Counted from the stretch's first letter, positions 1 through 6,410 are shown. The stretch is 19,599 nt of DNA from an uncultured Eubacteriales bacterium (GCA_902491535.1 CABUHS010000037.1:1-19599); one strand, 5' to 3'. The notes: generated from the sequence alone by a model not told the origin. A program made the numbers and translations.

Positions 1-199
1 TAACTCCATATGTATAATTGATTCCCATCATTGTGAAATATTTTTCGGGTTCTTCATTGTAGATTTCTACGTTTGAAGTCTGATACGGCGTAAGCCTGTC
101 CTGCTTTGCCGCGGCAGGCACGTGCATACATAGCGCAGAGGCAGTGACAAAAACCGCTGCAAGACCGAACGATATTATTTTCTTTAAATTAAGTTTCAT
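1..199 (-). CDS. Secreted protein of unknown function, N-terminal part only
   Basis: An open frame starts at an ATG at 199-197 and runs off the left edge of the window, so only 66 residues are visible. The start is supported by AGGAAA seven to eight bases upstream. Residues 1-31 form a clear Sec signal peptide: a basic start (K2, K6, K7), a hydrophobic core at about 8-24, then VPAAAK, which gives an Ala-X-Ala type I signal peptidase site after about A31. C24 is not in a good lipobox context, so it is probably not a lipoprotein. The mature part begins KQDRLTPYQTS and continues with NVEIYNEEPEKYFTMMG, which I do not recognise. It is transcribed divergently from the XRE regulator at 327 and has its own strong promoter. 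The function cannot be called from what is visible; the product is exported. Confidence 0.75.
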   Translation of the reverse strand, partial: MKLNLKKIISFGLAAVFVTASALCMHVPAAAKQDRLTPYQTSNVEIYNEEPEKYFTMMGINYTYGV

Positions 200-247
200 T
201 TTTATTTCCTTTCTATAAATAATTATAATAATGATAGGTACAATATC

Positions 248-276
248 AGTATACCAAAGTATTTTGATTTCGTCAA
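248..276 (-). promoter_or_regulatory. Sigma-A-type promoter of the secreted-protein gene
   Basis: On the minus strand TTGACG (276-271) and TATACT (253-248) are separated by exactly 17 bases. Transcription would start near 241, giving a leader of about 40 nt. The -35 box lies 2 bp from the dyad at 279-307. Confidence 0.7.
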
Positions 277-291
277 GCAAAATATTACAAT
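264..291 (+). promoter_or_regulatory. Probable promoter of the small XRE regulator gene
   Basis: TTGATT (264-269) and TACAAT (286-291) are 16 bases apart. The -10 box is inside the left arm of the dyad at 279-307, so a protein bound there would block this promoter. Confidence 0.5.
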
Positions 292-307
292 AGTATTGTA
301 ATATTTT
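279..307. promoter_or_regulatory. 29-bp dyad, likely operator of the divergent XRE/secreted-protein pair
   Basis: The arms AAAATATTACAAT (279-291) and ATTGTAATATTTT (295-307) are perfectly complementary over 13 bp around the spacer AGT. The dyad covers the -10 of the regulator promoter and abuts the -35 of the divergent secreted-protein promoter. Small XRE regulators commonly bind such dyads and repress their own gene, so autoregulation plus control of the neighbour is the natural inference. Confidence 0.6.
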
Positions 308-326
308 TATTTTCGGAGAAAATTTT

Positions 327-605
327 ATGTTCGGAACAAGAATAAAAGAGCTGCGGCTCGCATTGGGACTGAATCAGGTCCAATTCGGAAAATCGCTGAA
401 TGTGACAAAGCAAAGCGTATGCAACTGGGAGAACGGAAACATACAGCCGTCGATAGACATGCTTATAAAGATAGCCACCAAATATTCGGTCAGAACCGAT
501 TATCTTCTCGGACTCGATGACGAACGCGTGATCGACGTTTCGGGTCTTACCGATACACAGATCGCACACATTCAGAACATCATCCGCGATATAAAAGGAC
601 AGTAA
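327..605 (+). CDS. Small XRE-family (Cro/CI-type) transcriptional regulator
   Basis: This 92-residue protein consists mainly of one HTH_3 domain (residues about 4-62). The recognition helix-turn-helix lies in residues 16-37 (NQVQFGKSLNVTKQ, then SVCNWENG), followed by the typical end IDMLIKIATKYSVRTDYLLG. The short tail (63-92) is probably a dimerisation helix. The GGAG at 315-318 is eight bases before the ATG and fixes the start. The protein is predicted to be a cytosolic DNA-binding repressor. It is divergent from a secreted protein gene and its promoter is overlapped by a large dyad, so it probably regulates itself and that neighbour. It resembles many free-standing clostridial regulators; no prophage or toxin-antitoxin partner is visible. 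Confidence 0.9.
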   Translation: MFGTRIKELRLALGLNQVQFGKSLNVTKQSVCNWENGNIQPSIDMLIKIATKYSVRTDYLLGLDDERVIDVSGLTDTQIAHIQNIIRDIKGQ

Positions 606-625
606 TATCCGGATAAAAAAATTAA

Positions 626-689
626 AGAACATCTGCGTAAGATCCGTATATTCCGCAAAAAGCAGCCGGATAACAGATACAGATGTTCT
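626..689 (+). other. Nested inverted repeat 3' of the XRE gene (possible structured 3' UTR or small RNA)
   Basis: AGAACATCTG (626-635) is exactly complementary to CAGATGTTCT (680-689). Inside it ATCCG (642-646) pairs with CGGAT (667-671). The two stems nest and lie between the XRE stop codon and the terminator at 720-754. There is no credible open frame here. It may be a 3' UTR fold or an independent small RNA; neither can be shown from sequence alone. Confidence 0.35.
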
Positions 690-719
690 GCGTCAATAAA
701 TTAAATAATGAAGCCTTTC

Positions 720-754
720 GGACATATGTGCTTATAAGCACATATGTCCTTTTT
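720..754 (+). terminator. Intrinsic terminator after the XRE gene
   Basis: The 30 bases at 720-749 are a perfect palindrome (arm GGACATATGTGCTTA) and are followed by TTTTT at 750-754 on the plus strand. On the minus strand there is no T-run after the stem, so it mainly ends plus-strand transcription. Between here and the end of glmM (755-845) only a GCCCGG/CCGGGC pair (804-809/829-834) is visible, without a U-tract. Confidence 0.8.
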
Positions 755-845
755 ACTCTGAAGCAGCAAGGCTGCGGGATACCTGCCCGCAAGCTTTGAT
801 TGCGCCCGGCGGGGCGGGTTCTTCTTTTCCGGGCAAAAGAAAAAG

Positions 846-2216
846 TTAAATCCGGCCGTCCGAATATCCGCCTGCAGCTATCGCGTCCGCGATACTGTCC
901 GCAAGCTCTGAGCAAAGCTCACTGCTCTGCGCCTCAACAGTTATTCTTATCACAGGCTCGGTGCCGCTCTTACGGATAAGCAGCTTACCTTTTCCGCCGA
1001 GCATTTGCTCAGCCCTCTCCGCTGCGCGCACAACTTCGGGTTCGTGCAGCGCCGAGTCACGGTCACACGAGCGAACGCTTTTGGTTATCTGCGGATACAT
1101 AAAAAGGCCGTCATACAGCTTTGACGCGCGTCCGCCTTTCCGTGCAAGCAGTCTCGCAAGCATTATTGCCGTAACAAGACCGTCTCCCACCGTTTCATAT
1201 TCGGGTATTATAATGTGTCCGCAGCTCTCTCCTCCGAGACAAACTCCGCTGCGGCGCATCTCCTCGCTGACATTGCGGTCGCCCACGTCGGTAAGCCGCA
1301 GAGATATTCCTTTTTCAGCAAATGCCTCTCTCAGACCGCTGTTCGACATTACCGTCGAAACGACGGTATCTCCCGCAAGCTTTCCGCGCTCCTTCATATT
1401 GCAACCGAGAATATACAGTATATGATCTCCGGTAATAATGCCGCCGTTTTCATCAACAGCGATGCACCTGTCCGCATCTCCGTCAAATGCAAAACCGATA
1501 TCAAGATGTTTTTCACGTACAAATTCCGAAAGCGCCTGCGGCGAAGTTGAACCGCATTTCCGATTGATATTGAAACCGTCCGGCGAATTTTCTATAGCGA
1601 ATGTCTTTGCACCGATAGCTTCAAATATTTCCTCTGCCATGCCCGACGCACTTCCGTTTGCAGTGTCGAGTCCCACTTTCAGTCCGCCGACGCCGTCTCC
1701 GCCAAGTCCGATCAGATGCTTTATATATCCCTCGCGCCCTGCTTCATAATCGACGGCTGCACCGATATCTCCGCGCACTGCCGGAGAAAACACATCCGTC
1801 ATTCCGTCCATTCCGCCCATTCCGTCGAGATACATTTCCGCACCTGCGACTGTCTCATCTCCGGTCTTTCCGCCGATTCCGTCTATCAGCTTTATACCGT
1901 TATCGTAAAAAGGATTATGGCTTGCCGATATCATTATCCCGCAGTCAAATCCGCCGCTGCATACGGCATACGATACCGACGGAGTCGTCGTCACATGCAT
2001 AAGATAAGCGTCCGCGCCGACCGACATAAGCCCTGCGGCAAGTGCATATTCAAGCATAGATCCGGACCACCGCGTGTCCTTCCCTATCACGGCGCGGCAG
2101 CGATGCTCTTTTCCGAAGCAGATACCGAGATACCGTCCGATCTTGAATGCATGCTCTGCCGTAAGCTCCGTCCCGGCCTCACCGCGGAAGCCGTCCGTTC
2201 CGAAATATTTTCCCAT
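846..2216 (-). CDS. glmM: Phosphoglucosamine mutase
   Basis: GlmM interconverts glucosamine-6-phosphate and glucosamine-1-phosphate in the cytosol, on the route to UDP-GlcNAc for peptidoglycan. The 456 residues match the family length (about 445-455). Visible family marks are GKYFGTDGFRG at the N-terminus, the phosphoserine loop ISASHNP (96-102, catalytic Ser99), the Mg-binding loop DGDADR (245-250), the sugar-binding loop GGESCGH (328-334, usually GEQSGH), and the phosphate-binding loop RKSGTEPVIR (415-424) in domain 4. A short Gly/Met/Asp-rich insertion lies at about 131-141. The start is preceded by AGAGAGGA, 18 nt after the glmS stop, so it is the last gene of the glmS operon. No clear terminator follows on this strand. 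Confidence in the function is high. Confidence 0.95.
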   Translation of the reverse strand: MGKYFGTDGFRGEAGTELTAEHAFKIGRYLGICFGKEHRCRAVIGKDTRWSGSMLEYALAAGLMSVGADAYLMHVTTTPSVSYAVCSGGFDCGIMISASHNPFYDNGIKLIDGIGGKTGDETVAGAEMYLDGMGGMDGMTDVFSPAVRGDIGAAVDYEAGREGYIKHLIGLGGDGVGGLKVGLDTANGSASGMAEEIFEAIGAKTFAIENSPDGFNINRKCGSTSPQALSEFVREKHLDIGFAFDGDADRCIAVDENGGIITGDHILYILGCNMKERGKLAGDTVVSTVMSNSGLREAFAEKGISLRLTDVGDRNVSEEMRRSGVCLGGESCGHIIIPEYETVGDGLVTAIMLARLLARKGGRASKLYDGLFMYPQITKSVRSCDRDSALHEPEVVRAAERAEQMLGGKGKLLIRKSGTEPVIRITVEAQSSELCSELADSIADAIAAGGYSDGRI

Positions 2217-2234
2217 AAGATGTCCTCTCTCCGC

Positions 2235-4067
2235 TCACTCTACGGTAACTGATTTCGCAAGATTTCTCGGCTTATCGATATCGCGGCCGAGATACAGCGC
2301 GGTGCGGTATGCGATAAGCTGCGCTGCCGTCGCCGCAGGCATCGGCATGAAAAGCTCGCTCACCTGCGGCAGTTTTATAATGCTGTCGGCTGCACTGTCA
2401 GGAACTTTGATATTTTCACTGCACAGAAGAGTGACACGTGCGCCGCGGCACCTGACTTCGTCGATACTGCTCAGCATTTTATCGCGGAGACTCTCCTGCG
2501 TCAGAAATGCAAAAACAGGAGTTCCGTCGCTTATAAGAGATATTGTACCGTGCTTCAGTTCGCCTGCCGCATACGCCTCGCAGTGTATATACGATATCTC
2601 TTTGAGCTTAAGCGCCGCCTCGGCGCATATTGCATAGTCCGCGCCGCGCCCTATAAAAAATATGCTTTCCGATCCGCTAATGCTCCGCGCAGCGTCTGTA
2701 CATATGCCGTCAAGCTCAAGCGCCCGCGCTATCGCTCCCGGTACTCCGCTTTCAAGCTCCGCCGCAAAGCTTCTTATCTCTTCCTCCGGAACACTTCCGC
2801 GCACATGTGCGAGCCTGAGAGAAAGCAGATAAAGCGCGGCAAGCTGAACTTCGTATGCCTTTGTACTTGCCACGGCGATCTCCGGACCTGCAAGAGTATA
2901 TATAACACAGTCCGACTCCGTCGCAATGACCGAGCCTGGAACATTGACGACCGCAAGGATATACGCGCCGCGTGATTTCGCAAGGCGCATGGCGGCGACA
3001 GTATCGGCAGTCTCGCCCGACTGCGATATAACGACGGCAAGCTCATTTTTTCCGATTATCGGCTCGCGGCAGCGGAATTCGGAGGCGATCTCCACACTGA
3101 CAGGAACACGTGCAAGGCGTTCTATCGCGTATTTTCCCACAAGTCCCGCATGCATGGCAGTTCCGCAGCCTATCATGTAAATATGCTCAAACGACGCAAG
3201 CCGTACATCGGTAAGTACGTCCCCGCCTATGCACGGAAGTCCTCCGCGAACAGCTCCGCTGACGGTTCGCATGACCGCCTGCGGCTCCTCATGTATTTCT
3301 TTGAGCATGAAATGCGGATATCCGCATTTGCTCACCGCTTCCGCCGTAATTACCGATCGCTCAGGCGTTTTTCCGACAGGCTCTCCGCTTTCCGAATAAA
3401 AGCGTATACCGTCGCGGGAAACAACCGCAAGCTCGCCGTCTGCAAGGCGGTAAAACTCATCTGCATGTCCGGCTACAGCCGACATATCAGACATGATATA
3501 GTTGCCGTCCGCGCCGTATGCGGCTATAAGCGGACTCTCCCGCTTAAGTGCATATATTTCTCCCGGACGGTCTGCAAACACCGCTCCGATAGCATAAGAA
3601 CCGCGGAGAAGTTCAGCGGTTCGCCTGAGCGCAAGTATAGGGTCGTGAGTTTCCGAATAAAAAAGATCGGTCAGCTTTGCCGCAGCTTCGGTATCGGTCT
3701 GCGAGTAAAAATCATATCCCTTCTCTTTCAGCATTCCGCGAAGCTCATCGAAATTGCCGATTATCCCGTTGTGAACGATCTGAACCGCACATGTCCCGTG
3801 CGGATGCGCGTTTGTATCGTTGGGAGCGCCGTGCGTCGCCCAGCGCGTATGACCGACACCGCAGCCGGAAACGAGCGTATCAGACAGATCCCCGATCCTT
3901 TCTTTAAGTGCGTCAAGCCGCCCTGCGGCTTTCACCGTTTTCAACTCCCCGCTGTCGAAAACGGCGATTCCCGCCGAGTCGTATCCCCTGTATTCAAGCG
4001 ACGAAAGTCCCTCAAGTATCCGTTGCACCGCGTCCGCCGTGCCTGTATATCCTATAATTCCGCACAC
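2235..4067 (-). CDS. glmS: Glutamine-fructose-6-phosphate aminotransferase (isomerising)
   Basis: GlmS makes glucosamine-6-phosphate from fructose-6-phosphate and glutamine, the first step of hexosamine synthesis. I place the start at the GTG at 4067-4065, giving 610 residues, because class II glutaminases need the nucleophile cysteine directly after the initiator (V/M-CGIIGY). An in-frame upstream extension of 51 residues would bury that Cys and has no family resemblance. Domains in order are glutaminase (1-240, GHTRWATHG at 72-80, HNGIIGNF at 99-106), SIS 1 (about 285-420, GCGTAMHAG, SQSGET at 348-353) and SIS 2 (about 455-600, KEISYIHCEAYAAGELKHGT), ending in DKPRNLAKSVTVE. AAAGG lies 12 nt upstream of the GTG, a weak site. 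No glmS ribozyme core is recognisable in the 128-nt spacer upstream. Confidence 0.95.
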   Translation of the reverse strand: MCGIIGYTGTADAVQRILEGLSSLEYRGYDSAGIAVFDSGELKTVKAAGRLDALKERIGDLSDTLVSGCGVGHTRWATHGAPNDTNAHPHGTCAVQIVHNGIIGNFDELRGMLKEKGYDFYSQTDTEAAAKLTDLFYSETHDPILALRRTAELLRGSYAIGAVFADRPGEIYALKRESPLIAAYGADGNYIMSDMSAVAGHADEFYRLADGELAVVSRDGIRFYSESGEPVGKTPERSVITAEAVSKCGYPHFMLKEIHEEPQAVMRTVSGAVRGGLPCIGGDVLTDVRLASFEHIYMIGCGTAMHAGLVGKYAIERLARVPVSVEIASEFRCREPIIGKNELAVVISQSGETADTVAAMRLAKSRGAYILAVVNVPGSVIATESDCVIYTLAGPEIAVASTKAYEVQLAALYLLSLRLAHVRGSVPEEEIRSFAAELESGVPGAIARALELDGICTDAARSISGSESIFFIGRGADYAICAEAALKLKEISYIHCEAYAAGELKHGTISLISDGTPVFAFLTQESLRDKMLSSIDEVRCRGARVTLLCSENIKVPDSAADSIIKLPQVSELFMPMPAATAAQLIAYRTALYLGRDIDKPRNLAKSVTVE

Positions 4068-4100
4068 ATGTATCACACGCCTTTCTGAATTTTCTGTATA

Positions 4101-4131
4101 GCGGACAGCGCTCCTGCCGTCCGCATTTTTT
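4101..4131 (+). terminator. Hairpin in the spacer upstream of glmS, terminator-like on the opposite strand
   Basis: GCGGACAGC (4101-4109) and GCCGTCCGC (4116-4124) form a stem around a 6-nt loop. One A-C mismatch on the plus strand becomes G-U in the minus-strand transcript. On the plus strand, antisense to the operon, it is followed by A and six Ts (4126-4131). In the operon mRNA it is simply a 9-bp hairpin in the leader between the acetyltransferase gene and glmS. Confidence 0.4.
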
Positions 4132-4195
4132 CTGTCCTGTATTTCCTTTGAGACTCGCGCTGACTGCCTTCCCGGCAATATGCCGCCAAGAGCAA

Positions 4196-4891
4196 TTATC
4201 TGCCGATATCGCCGCCGCAATCCGATCCTTTATCAACACCATGCTGCCGCTTCGCCGTTATATCGTCCGCCGACTTGAATATACAGCTGTCCGGAATACA
4301 GCCTCTGACGAGCGAGAGCGGATATACCGTGCAGTTCCTCCCGATAACTGCGCCGGGGCAAAGCACGCTTCCGCAGCCTATCTCACTGCCGTCTCCGACT
4401 GCCGCACCGAACTTACGCCGTCCGGTTCCGATCCTGCCGCCGGGCGACGCGACGGTTACCTCTGTTTTATCGCATTTGACATTCGATGTGACCGCACCTG
4501 CGCCGAGATGCACCTTGTAGCCGAGAACGGAATCACCTACATAGTTATAATGCGGAACCTGCACACAGTCAAAAAGAATACTGTTTTTAACCTCTGTCGA
4601 ATTACCTACGACGCACTCATTTCCGATCACCGCGTTTCCTCTTATATAAGCGCAGTGGCGTATCTCGGAATACTCTCCGATAATACACGGTGCGGATATA
4701 GACGCCGTCGCGGCGATGCGCGCGCTTTTAGCCGCCCATACTCCGTCCGCTATCTGCAAAAAACCGCACGCCGAGGCAAGCTCCGGTATAAGTCCGCCGA
4801 TACCGTCAAGCGCCTGCCACGGATACTCATACATTCCCAGATGCCGCGCCACCGCGGTATGACTGAGATCAAAAAGCTCCGATATTTTCAT
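4196..4891 (-). CDS. GlmU-C-like left-handed beta-helix acetyltransferase (probable glucosamine-1-phosphate N-acetyltransferase)
   Basis: The 231-residue protein has an N-terminal helical section (1-55, ending IADGVWAAKSARIA) and a hexapeptide-repeat left-handed beta-helix (about 58-205: CIIGEYSEI, AVIGNECVVGN, SVLCPGAVIGRN). It lacks the nucleotidyltransferase (pyrophosphorylase) domain of bifunctional GlmU. The block VPHYNYVGDSVLGYKVHLGA (112-131) matches the GlmU acetyltransferase active site, with H114 in the position of its catalytic His. I start at the ATG at 4891 because GGAG stands about nine bases upstream; an earlier ATG 54 nt upstream lacks this. With glmS and glmM following on the same strand, the likely role is acetylation of GlcN-1-P by acetyl-CoA. 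The family is often annotated as UDP-GlcNAc pyrophosphorylase, but no uridylyltransferase domain is visible. Substrate specificity is inferred. Confidence 0.85.
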   Translation of the reverse strand: MKISELFDLSHTAVARHLGMYEYPWQALDGIGGLIPELASACGFLQIADGVWAAKSARIAATASISAPCIIGEYSEIRHCAYIRGNAVIGNECVVGNSTEVKNSILFDCVQVPHYNYVGDSVLGYKVHLGAGAVTSNVKCDKTEVTVASPGGRIGTGRRKFGAAVGDGSEIGCGSVLCPGAVIGRNCTVYPLSLVRGCIPDSCIFKSADDITAKRQHGVDKGSDCGGDIGR

Positions 4892-5029
4892 TATGATCTT
4901 CTCCGAAATTTTTTCATATAAGCTTATTATACGCAGCGCACGCAAAAACTTGCATCGGACGGCAAAAAATCCGTCCTGCGGACTATTCGTTTCCGATAAC
5001 AGAGGTCATATACAAAATATTTATTATAA

Positions 5030-5058
5030 AAGATAATAAACCGGGAAAATACCGTCAA
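5030..5058 (-). promoter_or_regulatory. Candidate promoter of the hexosamine operon
   Basis: On the minus strand TTGACG (5058-5053) and TATCTT (5035-5030) are 17 bases apart. A second candidate is TATAAT at 4931-4926, whose -35 is poor (TGCAAG). If the distal promoter is used, the leader carries the hairpin at 4957-4976. Confidence 0.35.
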
Positions 5059-5067
5059 TCATAGCTA

Positions 5068-5151
5068 TGAGACGTTCTGAATGAAAGTTCATGAAAAATT
5101 TTCCTTATCAGTAAAAAAAGCATAGTTTTGGAACGGTATTGGAACGTCTCA
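5068..5151. repeat. Widely spaced perfect inverted repeat upstream of acpP
   Basis: TGAGACGTTC (5068-5077) and GAACGTCTCA (5142-5151) are exact reverse complements, offset by 74 bp. The right arm overlaps the second and third 11-bp direct repeats. It could be a looping pair of protein sites or a chance match. Confidence 0.4.
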
Positions 5152-5172
5152 GGAATAGGTATGGAACATACC
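5129..5172 (+). promoter_or_regulatory. Four direct repeats at 11-bp period in the -35 region of the FAS promoter (activator site)
   Basis: GGAAC, GGAAC, GGAAT and GGAAC begin at 5130, 5141, 5152 and 5163, an exact 11-bp period; with the preceding base the unit is (T/A)GGAA(C/T). The last heptamer ends 9 bp before the -10 box. The last unit is also embedded in the dyad GGTATG-GAA-CATACC (5158-5172). Direct repeats of one helical turn overlapping a missing -35 are characteristic of OmpR/SARP-type activators. The identity of the bound protein is inference. Confidence 0.6.
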
Positions 5173-5174
5173 GC

Positions 5175-5183
5175 TGATATAAT
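5175..5183 (+). promoter_or_regulatory. Extended -10 promoter of the fatty-acid operon
   Basis: TGATATAAT is a consensus extended -10 (TG-N-TATAAT). At 16-18 bp upstream only ATAGGT/TAGGTA-like sequence is found, so there is no -35 box. This suggests dependence on an activator bound to the adjacent repeats. The predicted start is near 5190. Confidence 0.65.
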
Positions 5184-5234
5184 TTAATATAAATAAGCTA
5201 TAGGCTTGCTTAAATATTTTGGAGGAATTTTATT

Positions 5235-5459
5235 ATGTACTTTGAAACAATCGCTAAGATTATCGCTGAACGCACAGGATGTGATGTTTCCGCAGTAAAA
5301 CCCGAAAGCACCTTTGCAGAACTCGGCATCGATTCTCTCGACACTGTAGAGCTTCTCATGAGCCTTGAGGACGAGATCGGCGTTGAGATCGAGCTTGATC
5401 AGAAGGTTGAGACAGTAGCTGACCTTGACAGCTTCATCCAGAGCAAGACTCAGGCATAA
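5235..5459 (+). CDS. acpP: Acyl carrier protein
   Basis: This 74-residue acidic protein is the carrier on which fatty acyl chains are built. The phosphopantetheine site is GIDSLDTVELLM, with Ser34 as the attachment residue, in the usual DSL motif at the start of helix 2. Length and acidity are normal for the family. A strong GGAGG (5221-5225) precedes the ATG by nine bases. It is the first gene of the fatty-acid operon and lies 6 nt before fabK; the high-level RBS fits the need for abundant ACP. The codon use is more T-rich and tidy than in the following genes, as expected for a highly expressed gene. Confidence 0.97.
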   Translation: MYFETIAKIIAERTGCDVSAVKPESTFAELGIDSLDTVELLMSLEDEIGVEIELDQKVETVADLDSFIQSKTQA

Positions 5460-5465
5460 ACAGTC

Positions 5466-6410
5466 ATGATAAAGTCAGAAATTTGTGAGATGCTCGGTAT
5501 AAAGTACCCCGTATTTCAGGGTGGAATGGCTTGGATCGCTGACGGAAAACTGGCCGCCGCCGTCTCTGAGGGCGGCGGTCTCGGTATTATCGCGGCGGGA
5601 AACGCCCCCGGAGAATATGTACTCGAGCAGATAAAAATTGCAAGATCGCTCACCGACAAACCTATCGGCGTTAATATAATGCTTATGAGTCCGTTTGCAG
5701 ACGATGTAGCCAAGGTCGTCGCGGACGAAAAGATAGAAGTCGTTACGACCGGTGCCGGAAATCCTTCTAAATATATGAAGGACTGGAAGGAAGCCGGAAT
5801 AAAGGTGATCCCTGTCGTTGCGTCTGTCGCAATGGCTAAGCTCATGACAAGGCTCGGCGCCTCCGCGCTCATCGCTGAGGGCGGAGAGAGTGGAGGTCAC
5901 GTAGGAGAGCTTACTACTATCGTACTTGTTCCTCAGATATGCGACGCAACTACCCTTCCTGTCATTGCGGCAGGAGGAATCGCCGACGGACGCGGCGTTG
6001 CCGCGGCATTTATGCTCGGCGCATGCGGCGTTCAGCTGGGAACACGCTTTCTCAGCGCATTCGAATGTACGATACATCCGAATTATAAAGAAAAAATACT
6101 TAAGGCGAACGATCTGTGTACTATGGTAACAGGTAAGCGCCTCGGACATCCCGTCCGCAGTCTGCGCACACAGTTCGCGCGCGAATATTCAAAGGCAGAA
6201 TACGGCGGAATGCCCGACGACGAGCTTGAAGCTCTCGCGACAGGCGCGCTTCGTCTTGCCGTAAAAGAGGGCGACAATGAAAAAGGCTGTTTCCTTGCAG
6301 GACAGATAGCCGCTATGGTAAAGAAAGAACAGCCCGCCGCCGAGATAATCAAAGAGATCATGGATGAGGCAGAGCCTATCCTTAAAAGAGGTCCGTCATG
6401 GGTAGAATAG
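5466..6410 (+). CDS. fabK: Enoyl-[acyl-carrier-protein] reductase II, FMN-dependent
   Basis: FabK performs the last reduction of each elongation cycle, trans-2-enoyl-ACP to acyl-ACP, with FMN and NAD(P)H. The 314 residues form one TIM-barrel of the nitronate monooxygenase/FabK family. Visible marks are YPVFQGGMAWIA (14-25), GLGIIAAGN (38-46), PIGVNIMLMSP (66-76), the FMN-phosphate and catalytic loop EGGESGGHVG (138-147, His145 equivalent to the conserved FabK His), AAGGIADGRG (168-177) and QLGTRFL (190-196). Position between acpP and fabD is the common Firmicute order and distinguishes it from a plain nitronate monooxygenase. The ribosome-binding site is weak (AGG at 5452-5454), so translation is probably coupled to acpP. 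Such enzymes are insensitive to triclosan. The 3' end overlaps fabD by 13 nt. Confidence 0.95.
   Translation: MIKSEICEMLGIKYPVFQGGMAWIADGKLAAAVSEGGGLGIIAAGNAPGEYVLEQIKIARSLTDKPIGVNIMLMSPFADDVAKVVADEKIEVVTTGAGNPSKYMKDWKEAGIKVIPVVASVAMAKLMTRLGASALIAEGGESGGHVGELTTIVLVPQICDATTLPVIAAGGIADGRGVAAAFMLGACGVQLGTRFLSAFECTIHPNYKEKILKANDLCTMVTGKRLGHPVRSLRTQFAREYSKAEYGGMPDDELEALATGALRLAVKEGDNEKGCFLAGQIAAMVKKEQPAAEIIKEIMDEAEPILKRGPSWVE

Larger units (their letters stand above)
4892..5234. other. Divergent regulatory region between the hexosamine and fatty-acid operons
   Basis: This 343-bp gap has no credible gene. It holds, left to right: candidate minus-strand promoters, a 6-bp hairpin GGACGG/CCGTCC (4957-4962/4971-4976) around an A-run, the left arm of a distant dyad (5068-5077), the 11-bp direct repeats (5129-5168), the acpP promoter (5175-5183), a weak TAAGC/GCTTA stem (5194-5198/5208-5212) and the acpP ribosome-binding site GGAGG (5221-5225). 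Confidence 0.7.

Noticed and set aside
3150..4088. 312-codon open frame on the plus strand across glmS
   Set aside because: It is fully antisense to a well-supported glmS, is Arg/Ser/Tyr-rich without recognisable motifs and has no ribosome-binding site; it is a shadow of glmS codon use.
4068..4130. 17-codon leader peptide before glmS (MRTAGALSAIQKIQKGV)
   Set aside because: No well-placed ribosome-binding site and no run of regulatory codons; probably incidental.
4068..4195. glmS ribozyme upstream of glmS
   Set aside because: I looked on the minus strand for the conserved core and its double-pseudoknot arrangement and could not recognise it; the space is also short. A covariance scan would settle it.
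4068..4220. N-terminal extension of GlmS by 51 residues
   Set aside because: It would bury the essential N-terminal Cys nucleophile and it covers the spacer hairpin; the GTG at 4067 gives the family length.
5129..5183. FapR or FabT binding site at the FAS promoter
   Set aside because: Neither the FapR-type TTAGTACC/TACTAA dyad nor a FabT-type TTTGA/TCAAA dyad is present.
5475..6149. 224-codon open frame on the minus strand across fabK
   Set aside because: Antisense to fabK, with no family motif and no start signal. The same applies to the long antisense frames over fabF, accC, the ligase and the PAS gene.
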